The position numbers were made by a program, and so were the translations under genes. From CAYWBI01 sp964456445 (lineage in GTDB: Bacteria; Calditrichota; Calditrichia; Calditrichales; J004): a stretch of DNA of 5,114 nucleotides. Shown piece by piece: positions 1 through 5,114 of the stretch (position 1 is its first letter; each line of letters starts with the position of its first letter). The notes below the pieces were generated by a model. The model saw nothing but the letters and a program-made list of their open reading frames with translations, was not told where the DNA came from and did no database searches. Location: assembly GCA_964456445.1 (NCBI GenBank), contig CAYWBI010000245.1, positions 1-5,114 on the forward strand, given 5' to 3'.

Positions 1-32
1 AATATAATAGGAAAACCGGTTCATCGGTTTCA
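1..32. repeat. Direct repeat, copy 1 (about 32 bp)
   Basis: Aligns without gaps to 176-207 with 29 of 32 bases identical; 11-32 and 186-207 are exactly the same. The core holds an interrupted dyad, AAACCG-GTTCAT-CGGTTT (13-30). The left limit is unknown because the repeat meets the window edge. Similarity weakens after base 32, although scattered matches continue for about 15 bases. It could be a dispersed genomic repeat, a regulator site or a duplication made during insertion of the segment between the copies. Confidence 0.8.
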
Positions 33-52
33 GGATGAAATGACTTTCAAAG

Positions 53-72
53 CCCGCGATTAAAATCGTGGG
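53..72 (+). repeat. REP-like hairpin 1
   Basis: CCCGCGAT (53-60), loop TAAA (61-64), ATCGTGGG (65-72): an 8-bp stem with one G-T wobble (56/69). It is followed directly by TTAGTTAA. A CCC/GGG base, a short loop and a conserved short tag beside the stem are typical of repetitive extragenic palindromes mobilised by IS200-like (RAYT/TnpA_REP) transposases. No such transposase is in the window. There is no T-tract of the kind expected for an intrinsic terminator. Confidence 0.6.
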
Positions 73-142
73 TTAGTTAAAAGCAGGCACATGATGACCT
101 AAGGCTTTAAACAAGGGATACTGAAAAGATAACAAATACTAA

Positions 143-162
143 CCCATGACTTCAGTCATGGG
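143..162 (-). repeat. REP-like hairpin 2, inverted relative to hairpin 1
   Basis: CCCATGAC (143-150), loop TTCA (151-154), GTCATGGG (155-162): a perfect 8-bp stem. Read on the - strand it is followed by TTAGTATT, matching the TTAGT tag beside hairpin 1. Both hairpins have the same stem length, loop length and CCC/GGG base but different inner stem sequence, so the fold seems to be kept rather than the bases. The opposite orientation, with 70 bases between the hairpins, gives a BIME-like arrangement. Confidence 0.6.
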
Positions 163-175
163 ACAAGAGAAGGCA

Positions 176-207
176 AACATTATAAGAAAACCGGTTCATC
201 GGTTTCA
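176..207. repeat. Direct repeat, copy 2, in the leader of the helicase gene
   Basis: Second copy of the repeat at 1-32 (22 exact bases at 186-207). The dyad AAACCG-GTTCAT-CGGTTT lies at 188-205. The repeat ends 17 bases before the ATG at 225, so if transcribed it would form a short hairpin close to the ribosome-binding region, and as DNA it could be an operator. Neither role is shown by the sequence alone. Confidence 0.75.
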
Positions 208-224
208 ATAAGAAAGAACCTAAC

Positions 225-2786
225 ATGCCAAAAAGAAAAAGGGATTTGGATCAAGCCGATATTTTTGACGTCCGAGAACGCATGTCCACCGCGCCTTGTG
301 TTATTCCCATCCGAAATGCTGTTAACTCCTGGCGTGAGGGGGGCTACAAAGGCGTAACCAAAACAACCCGCGAGCTGCTCAACTATTGGTTTTATACAGA
401 CCATAAAATGGCCAACGGCGCTAACTTCCGTTACTATGCTTCTCAGCGTGAAGCCATTGAAACATTGATCTATGTTCATGAGATCGAGAAAATTAATAAC
501 CGCAAAGAACTATTGGAACGGTTTGCCGTTTCAGGTTCAATCGACCGCTTGCCGCTTTATGATGATTTCGCCCGTTTCTGTGTAAAGATGGCAACAGGCA
601 GCGGTAAAACAAAAGTGATGTCATTGGCCATTGCCTGGCAATATTTTAATGCGATGCGTGAAGATGATAAACGTTTCGCTAAAACCTTTTTGATTATCGC
701 GCCCAATATTATCGTTTTTGAACGGCTTAAAACCGATTTTGAAAGCGGTCATATTTTTAGAACCGATCCGCTGTTTCCCAAACATTTTAGTTTATTCTGG
801 GATATGGAATTTTATATGCGTGGCGATTCGGAACGTGCCGGAAGTCAGGGCGCTTTATACCTCACCAATGTTCAGCAGTTTTATGAACGTGCAAACGCTT
901 CAAATAATAGTGAGCCCGAAGAACTCGTTGCTGTTCTTGGAGAAAAGCCTCAAACTAAAAAGCTGGAAATCACAGATTTTGATGAACGCATTTCCAAACG
1001 GGATGGTCCTCTACTTTTGTTAAATGATGAGGCACATCACACACATGATGAAACAAATGAATGGAATAATATTATTAGGCATATTCATGAAAAATCGCCA
1101 CTTACCGCTCAACTTGATTTTTCAGCCACACCAAGATATTCAAAAGGAGCTTTATTCTCATGGATCGTTTCGGATTATCCTTTAAAACAAGCTATCCTTG
1201 ATGGTGTTGTTAAAAGACCATTAAAAGGTATTTCCCGTACCGAAGAAGCAAAATCCGATGATGTTACAATCCGCTATGCTGCATTTCTTACAGCTGGTGT
1301 TGAGCGTTGGAAAGAATACTTTGAACAGCTTAATGCCCTGAAGAGAAAACCCATTCTATTTATCATGATGAACAGTACAAAAGAAGCAGATCAGGTTGCT
1401 GATTGGATGCGGACAAAATACCCGGCTTTGTTTGCCGGGGATAAAACGCTTGTTATTCATACAGACAATTCAGGTCAAGTATCCAAAAAGGATTTGGAAG
1501 ATGCGCGGAAAGCATCAAGGCAAGTTGATCGTCCTAATTCTCCGGTTAATGCGATAGTAAGCGTACTCATGCTTCGCGAAGGTTGGGACGTTAAGAATGT
1601 TACCGTTGTTGTCGGTCTGCGTCCTTATACGGCAAAAGCAAATATCCTTCCGGAGCAGACCATTGGCCGTGGTTTACGCTTAATGTTTCGCGATTTATCC
1701 GGCAGTAATTATAAAGAGCGTGTTGATATAATCGGCAATAAAGCTTTTCTCAAATTTGTAGAAGATTTGGAAAGACTGGAAGATTTAAAATTTGATACTT
1801 TTGAAATTGGCAAAGATAAGCTCAAGATATCAACCATCATGCCGGTCGAAGAAAAGAAAAAGCAGGATATTGGCCTTCCGGAATTATCGCCTTCATTGAT
1901 CCGCAAAAAATCTTTGGCCGAAGAAATTGCAAAAATTAATGTGATGGATTTTAAAACGAATCCTTTGCCCTTGGTTGAAAAGTCGGAAGATATAAAAACT
2001 TTTGAGTATGAGGGCATCGATATCTTAACCAATGAAACTTTATTCAAACGCAAATACACAATTCCACCGGCTCAAACGCCAGAAGAAGTGATAGGTTATT
2101 ACGCCCGTCGTATAACACAAAATTTAAAATTGCCATCACAGTTTGCCGTGCTTGCTCCCAAGATTCGTGAGTTTTTTGAAAAGAAAGCATTTGGTAAAGA
2201 AGTTGATTTGTATGATCCGCTTGTCATAAAAGCGATGAGTACCAATGTTGCAAATTATGTGATCTCTAAAGAATTTGAAAAAGCCTTAAAGGATGTTATT
2301 GTTCAGGATGCAATACCTAAATTAATCATTCCAAGCCGTTTGCTTTCTTCTACGCCCGCTTATCCCTTTTCGAAAAAACTATATGAATCTGAAAAATCCA
2401 TTTTTAATTATGTAGCTTGTGATAATGAGTTTGAATTGTCTTTTGCAAAGTTTCTGCATTTGGCTGGTGACGTTATTTCTTTTTCAAAACTTCCACTGCA
2501 ATTCGGTTTTTCAATTCAATACACTGACAGGCGTGCCAATATCAGGCATTACTTCCCGGACTTTATCATTAAGCTTTCCGAGAAAGAATTTTGGATCGTC
2601 GAAACAAAAGGCCGTGAAGACGTTGAAGTAGCCCTAAAAGATCAGGCGGCTATGAATTGGTGTGACAATGCCACATCGTTAACAGATGATACCTGGAATT
2701 ATTTAAAAATCGGGCAAAGAGAATTTGAACAGTTGCATCCCGATAATTTCGCAGAATTACTGGTTGCACTTTCTTATAAAAATTAG
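225..2786 (+). CDS. Type III restriction Res-like helicase-nuclease (SF2 helicase plus PD-(D/E)XK domain)
   Basis: 853 residues. Predicted to use ATP to translocate on DNA and cut it, as the restriction subunit of type III or related systems does. Visible motifs: a Q-motif-like YYASQREAIE near residues 70-79; Walker A ATGSGKT (123-129); Walker B DEAH (268-271); motif III SAT (300-302); a REGWD motif (451-455) and QTIGRGLR (478-485) in the second RecA lobe. After a middle region (about 490-730), a nuclease core appears with PDF (D779) and ETKG (E793, K795), and upstream acidic residues E735 and E737. The nuclease therefore looks active. The protein is somewhat shorter than EcoP15I-type Res (nearly 1000 residues). 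The ATG at 225 is preceded only by a weak purine stretch (AGAAAGAA, 211-218). No Mod methyltransferase is in the window; one may lie to the left, or this may be a solitary defence enzyme. The next gene follows after 11 bases. Confidence 0.9.
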   Translation: MPKRKRDLDQADIFDVRERMSTAPCVIPIRNAVNSWREGGYKGVTKTTRELLNYWFYTDHKMANGANFRYYASQREAIETLIYVHEIEKINNRKELLERFAVSGSIDRLPLYDDFARFCVKMATGSGKTKVMSLAIAWQYFNAMREDDKRFAKTFLIIAPNIIVFERLKTDFESGHIFRTDPLFPKHFSLFWDMEFYMRGDSERAGSQGALYLTNVQQFYERANASNNSEPEELVAVLGEKPQTKKLEITDFDERISKRDGPLLLLNDEAHHTHDETNEWNNIIRHIHEKSPLTAQLDFSATPRYSKGALFSWIVSDYPLKQAILDGVVKRPLKGISRTEEAKSDDVTIRYAAFLTAGVERWKEYFEQLNALKRKPILFIMMNSTKEADQVADWMRTKYPALFAGDKTLVIHTDNSGQVSKKDLEDARKASRQVDRPNSPVNAIVSVLMLREGWDVKNVTVVVGLRPYTAKANILPEQTIGRGLRLMFRDLSGSNYKERVDIIGNKAFLKFVEDLERLEDLKFDTFEIGKDKLKISTIMPVEEKKKQDIGLPELSPSLIRKKSLAEEIAKINVMDFKTNPLPLVEKSEDIKTFEYEGIDILTNETLFKRKYTIPPAQTPEEVIGYYARRITQNLKLPSQFAVLAPKIREFFEKKAFGKEVDLYDPLVIKAMSTNVANYVISKEFEKALKDVIVQDAIPKLIIPSRLLSSTPAYPFSKKLYESEKSIFNYVACDNEFELSFAKFLHLAGDVISFSKLPLQFGFSIQYTDRRANIRHYFPDFIIKLSEKEFWIVETKGREDVEVALKDQAAMNWCDNATSLTDDTWNYLKIGQREFEQLHPDNFAELLVALSYKN

Positions 2787-2797
2787 TTAATCAAATC

Positions 2798-3781
2798 ATG
2801 GACACAAAATCAAACATCGTCGTGCTGGATGGCCATGCCATAAATCCGGGTGATCTTTCCTGGCAAGGCCTGGAAAAATTTGGCCGCTTGACGGTATATG
2901 ACCGCTCGGCCGAAAATGATGTGCTCCGCCGTTGTATGGATGCGGAAATTATTCTCACCAATAAAGTGCCGCTTGGTCTTGCGGAAATGGATCGATTGCC
3001 AAATCTGCGTTATATCCCGGTTATGGCAACCGGATACAATATTATAGATATCGATGCGGCATCACAAAAAAATATTTTGGTAACAAATATCCCGGCATAT
3101 AGCAGCGAATCTGTCGCTCAACATGTGTTTGCATTTCTCTTACACTTCACCCGTAGGATTGATGTACATGCGCGGAGCGTAAACAACGGAGATTGGCAAA
3201 AATCGTTGGATTTTAGTTATACCTTAAATACGCTCGGTGAATTGAATGGCAAAACAATGGGCATTGTCGGATATGGGAAAATCGGTAAAATGGTAGCCGG
3301 GATAGCTACGGCCTTCGGTATGAAAGTTTATATTCACTCACGCCACACCGAACAATTCGTACCTGAAAATTGCAGCTTTGTTGATTTTGAGCAGTTGTTG
3401 AAGACGTCGGATTTTATCAGTCTTCATTTGCCGTTAAATTCAGCTACAAATCAAATCATCAATCGGGACAGTCTGGGCCTTATTAAAACTTCGGCCATAC
3501 TTATCAATACCGGTCGGGGCGGGTTGATTGATGAACAGGCATTGTCCGATGCATTAAACACAAGCAGGATCGCAGGCGCGGCCCTGGACGTGTTGTCATC
3601 CGAGCCCCCTGATGAAAAAAATCCTCTGATCGGGGCAAAAAATTGTCTGATCACGCCACATATTGCCTGGGCAGCATACGAATCCCGCAAACGCCTGATA
3701 AAAATTTTAGAGGAAAATATTGCGGCCTATTTAAAGGGAACTCCACAAAACAGTGTAAACAGGTTCCCTGGAAAAGCCTGA
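2798..3781 (+). CDS. hprA: D-2-hydroxyacid dehydrogenase, glycerate dehydrogenase / hydroxypyruvate reductase type
   Basis: 327 residues, full length for the family. Predicted cytosolic enzyme interconverting hydroxypyruvate (or glyoxylate) and D-glycerate (or glycolate) with a nicotinamide cofactor. The opening VVLDGHAINPGDLSW (8-22) is typical of the glycerate dehydrogenase branch and supports the ATG at 2798. The Rossmann fingerprint is GYGKIG (158-163). The catalytic triad is present: Arg240 in NTGRGG, Glu269 in SSEPP and His288 in TPHIAW. The substrate loop ATGYN is at 77-81. The second beta strand ends in H180-S181-R182 instead of the acidic residue usual in NAD-specific members, which hints at NADP(H) use. 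The gene begins 11 bases after the helicase-nuclease stop with no evident Shine-Dalgarno sequence, so it may depend on translation of the upstream gene or have an unrecognised start signal. Exact substrate is not fixed by sequence, so the symbol is tentative. Confidence 0.85.
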   Translation: MDTKSNIVVLDGHAINPGDLSWQGLEKFGRLTVYDRSAENDVLRRCMDAEIILTNKVPLGLAEMDRLPNLRYIPVMATGYNIIDIDAASQKNILVTNIPAYSSESVAQHVFAFLLHFTRRIDVHARSVNNGDWQKSLDFSYTLNTLGELNGKTMGIVGYGKIGKMVAGIATAFGMKVYIHSRHTEQFVPENCSFVDFEQLLKTSDFISLHLPLNSATNQIINRDSLGLIKTSAILINTGRGGLIDEQALSDALNTSRIAGAALDVLSSEPPDEKNPLIGAKNCLITPHIAWAAYESRKRLIKILEENIAAYLKGTPQNSVNRFPGKA

Positions 3782-3828
3782 TACGGTTCATTAAACAAAC
3801 CCGGATCGAATCTTTCAAATCTTTCCGC

Positions 3829-4182
3829 TTAATTTATGATATCAGACCAGACGGCGAATTCATTGCCATTAGGATCGCTGAAATGAAAACGGCGTCCACC
3901 TGGAAAATCAAAGACAGGTTTTAAAATCGATCCGCCATTGTTTGTAATTTTTACCTGAATTTTGTCAAGATTTTTACTGTAAAAAACGATAAGGGCGCCT
4001 CCGTTGGCGGTGGAGCTAGCTAACTTCGATTGGTAAAAACCTCCGTCGATACCGGCATTTGAAAATGCCGAGTATTCAGGGCCATAGTCTGTAAATGACC
4101 AGTTGAAAACCGCGGCAAAGAAAGTTTTTGCCACATTGATATTTTTTGCCGGTAATTCAAGATAGTTTATTTTTTCAGTCAT
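3829..4182 (-). CDS. VOC (glyoxalase/bleomycin resistance/dioxygenase fold) family protein
   Basis: 117 residues, a complete single-chain VOC protein with two beta-alpha-beta-beta-beta modules: about 4-52 (INYLELPAKNINVAKTFF, then TDYGPEYSAF and GIDGGFY) and about 62-113 (GGALIVFYS, then FPGGRRFHFSDPNGNEFAVW). The ending DPNGNEFAVWSD is the common VOC signature; Glu108 sits where a metal-binding glutamate is usual and Glu9 lies in strand 1. The classical first His ligand of glyoxalase I is not evident (strand 1 reads INYLELP), so glyoxalase activity should not be assumed. Substrate unknown. The start is well supported: AGGAG (4196-4192) and GAGG (4190-4187) precede the ATG on the - strand. 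The first 8 bases overlap the end of the DHFR-like gene, so the two are co-transcribed and probably translationally coupled. Confidence 0.88.
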   Translation of the reverse strand: MTEKINYLELPAKNINVAKTFFAAVFNWSFTDYGPEYSAFSNAGIDGGFYQSKLASSTANGGALIVFYSKNLDKIQVKITNNGGSILKPVFDFPGGRRFHFSDPNGNEFAVWSDIIN

Positions 4183-4741
4183 TTTTCCTCACTCCTTTTG
4201 ATTTTACTTTATAGTATAACTGAACAAAACCAAAATCGTATGTTTTGGTTGAAATAAGTTCAAGCAAAATGTCTTTATCTACGCTGCCAAATAATGAAAT
4301 CCCGCATCCAAGAACAACGGGAATTATTGTAATCGTAATATCCGTGATAATTCCGGTGGCAAAAAAACGCTGAATGGTATTTCCTCCATCGATATAAATA
4401 TGTGAAATATTTTCTGCCGACAAGCGATGTTGTATCTGTTTAGGGCTTTCGTCCGAATGGGATACCGTTGGAGTTAGGGCCTTGGGGATTGGGATTTTAT
4501 GTCTGCCAAGGACAAGCACCTTTTTTGATCCGTAGGGCCACTGATCAAAAGTTAAAACCTGTTCAAATGTTTTGCGGCCCATAATCAAAAGATCGATTGA
4601 TTCCATAAATGAACCATAGCCGCAGTCCTCACCATGTGGAACTGTTGCGTTGGCAGCGTCTAACCAATCAAGCGCTCCATCCGCCCTGGCAATAAATCCA
4701 TCCAAACTTGTAGCTATAAAAACGGATGCTTTTAAACACAT
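4175..4741 (-). CDS. Dihydrofolate reductase family protein (RibD C-terminal-like domain)
   Basis: 188 residues, the usual size for the YyaP/YwjB-like group of small DHFR-fold proteins. Visible landmarks: SVFIATSLDGFIA (6-18), the first strand and substrate loop; DLLIMGRKTFE (50-60), with the GRKT cofactor-binding turn; KKVLVLGR (73-80); IYIDGGNTIQRFF (115-127), the glycine-rich NADPH-binding segment; and ITIIPVVLGCGISLFG (137-152). It is predicted to be a cytosolic NADPH-dependent reductase. Proteins of this group are widespread and mostly of unknown substrate; it is not a convincing housekeeping FolA nor a full RibD, because the deaminase domain is absent. The ATG at 4741 fits the family N-terminus, but the upstream AGGGTTTGGG is a poor ribosome site. 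First gene of a two-gene operon with the VOC gene (8-base overlap). The C-terminal tail KSKGVRKND is basic and encoded over the VOC Shine-Dalgarno region. Confidence 0.88.
   Translation of the reverse strand: MCLKASVFIATSLDGFIARADGALDWLDAANATVPHGEDCGYGSFMESIDLLIMGRKTFEQVLTFDQWPYGSKKVLVLGRHKIPIPKALTPTVSHSDESPKQIQHRLSAENISHIYIDGGNTIQRFFATGIITDITITIIPVVLGCGISLFGSVDKDILLELISTKTYDFGFVQLYYKVKSKGVRKND
4192..4196 (-). promoter_or_regulatory. Ribosome binding site of the VOC gene
   Basis: On the - strand AAAAGGAGTGAGGAAAA precedes the ATG: AGGAG (4196-4192) stands 9 bases and GAGG (4190-4187) 4 bases from the start. It lies inside the last codons of the DHFR-like gene. This is the only strong Shine-Dalgarno sequence among the four genes, and it settles the VOC start. 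Confidence 0.75.
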
Positions 4742-5114
4742 GACCCAAACCCTATTTTTGTTTTTATGAAAAAATAATTAGATTTTTCGAAAATTAGCTG
4801 ATAATAGTCTTGATATAACATATCCCGCCAAACGCATTTTATCTTAAAAATACAAGTTTGTCAGACTTCATGTTATCATGCTATAGTCGATTTACCCGAT
4901 GCCATCCTATTTTTATTCGATGGTAATTTCAGGGGTGAAAATACCAGGTACGAATTTTGTAAATGCATTCTTTAAATGTGTATCATTTTGTAACAGTTCA
5001 GCTGTGTCAAAAGTTTATTCGAATCAATGATAATTATAGATAAATAACTGCAAAGACGTGAAGCTATTATGTTAAAAAGTTAATGAAATAAAAGGGCCCC
5101 CTTCTTACTTTAAG
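4742..5114. other. AT-rich region without an intact gene
   Basis: 373 bases upstream of the DHFR-like gene. It should contain that operon's promoter, but I find no -35/-10 pair with good sequence and spacing; the best (- strand TTGGCG then TATTAT, 19 bases apart) is weak. Apart from the possible gene remnant at 4913-5014 there is no convincing coding sequence, tRNA, strong hairpin or repeat. The region matches nothing in the left-flank repeats. Confidence 0.6.
4913..5014 (-). pseudogene. Possible C-terminal gene remnant, 33 codons without a start
   Basis: On the - strand this frame reads TFDTAELLQNDTHLKNAF followed by TKFVPGIFTPEITIE and a TAA stop. The amino-acid mix (helix-like charged stretch, then FVPGIFTPEITIE) looks like a genuine protein end, unlike the other frames here. 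It has no ATG, GTG or TTG start of useful length and is closed upstream by TAA at 5017-5015. Dropping one T from the TTTT run near 5009-5012 would join it to only about eight more residues before another stop. It is therefore most simply a decayed or truncated gene; chance is not excluded for so short a frame. The family is not recognised. Confidence 0.35.

Noticed and set aside
94..122. A sigma70-like promoter ATGACC - 17 bases - GATACT for the helicase gene.
   Set aside because: Both hexamers are poor matches and such pairs are expected by chance in AT-rich DNA.
53..162. The two hairpins as intrinsic transcription terminators.
   Set aside because: No run of T follows either stem on either strand; the shared TTAGT tag and inverted pairing fit REP-like elements better.
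1..207. Two direct repeats as the beginning of a CRISPR array.
   Set aside because: Only two copies about 175 bases apart, with structured hairpins between them; spacer length and copy number do not fit, and no cas gene is present.
3782..3828. A bidirectional terminator between the convergent dehydrogenase and VOC genes.
   Set aside because: Only a 4-bp CGGA/TCCG stem with a large loop and a short near-tandem AATCTTTC repeat are present; no real hairpin with a T-tract.
4902..4923. A CCATC...GATGG inverted repeat in the right flank.
   Set aside because: A 5-bp stem with a 12-base AT-rich loop is within chance expectation.
4899..5030. A 43-codon open frame on the + strand (starting MPSYFYSMV).
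   Set aside because: No Shine-Dalgarno sequence, Cys/Ser-rich unlikely composition, and it lies antisense to the more protein-like - strand frame at 4913-5014.
5089..5110. A possible weak terminator (AAGG-GGGC-CCTT then TTATTT on the - strand) for a gene beyond the right edge.
   Set aside because: The stem is only four strong pairs plus weak outer ones and no gene is visible to which it would belong.

Overview
This window is bacterial DNA of moderate to low GC, with two genes on the + strand facing two genes on the - strand. The host cannot be fixed from the sequence. The first two genes lack a good Shine-Dalgarno site, and short CCC...GGG hairpins followed by TTAGT sit in the left intergenic region. 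That loosely recalls Bacteroidota/Ignavibacteriota/Calditrichota-type genomes, but this is an impression and no search was run.

Left flank (1-224): no gene. A direct repeat of about 32 bp (1-32 and 176-207, 29/32 identical, the last 22 bp exact) brackets two REP-like hairpins in opposite orientation (53-72 and 143-162). The second repeat copy ends 17 bases before the first start codon, so it lies in the leader of the first gene.

Centre left (225-2786): a large 853-residue superfamily 2 helicase fused to a C-terminal PD-(D/E)XK nuclease, resembling the Res subunit of type III restriction systems. All key motifs are intact. No methyltransferase (Mod) partner lies in the window. After 11 bases comes a D-2-hydroxyacid dehydrogenase of the glycerate dehydrogenase/hydroxypyruvate reductase type (2798-3781), probably co-transcribed but metabolically unrelated.

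Centre right (3829-4741, - strand): a dihydrofolate-reductase-like (RibD C-terminal domain) protein followed by a VOC/glyoxalase-fold protein. They overlap by 8 bases and form a clear two-gene operon that converges on the dehydrogenase gene. Both families are widespread small accessory enzymes; the substrates are unknown.

Right flank (4742-5114): AT-rich, with no intact gene. On the - strand, 4913-5014 carries 33 codons without a start that read like a real protein C-terminus, so a gene remnant is likely.

I see no convincing new multi-gene system. The points most worth following are the apparently solitary helicase-nuclease, the repeat-bracketed hairpin pair directly upstream of it, and the orphan C-terminal fragment.
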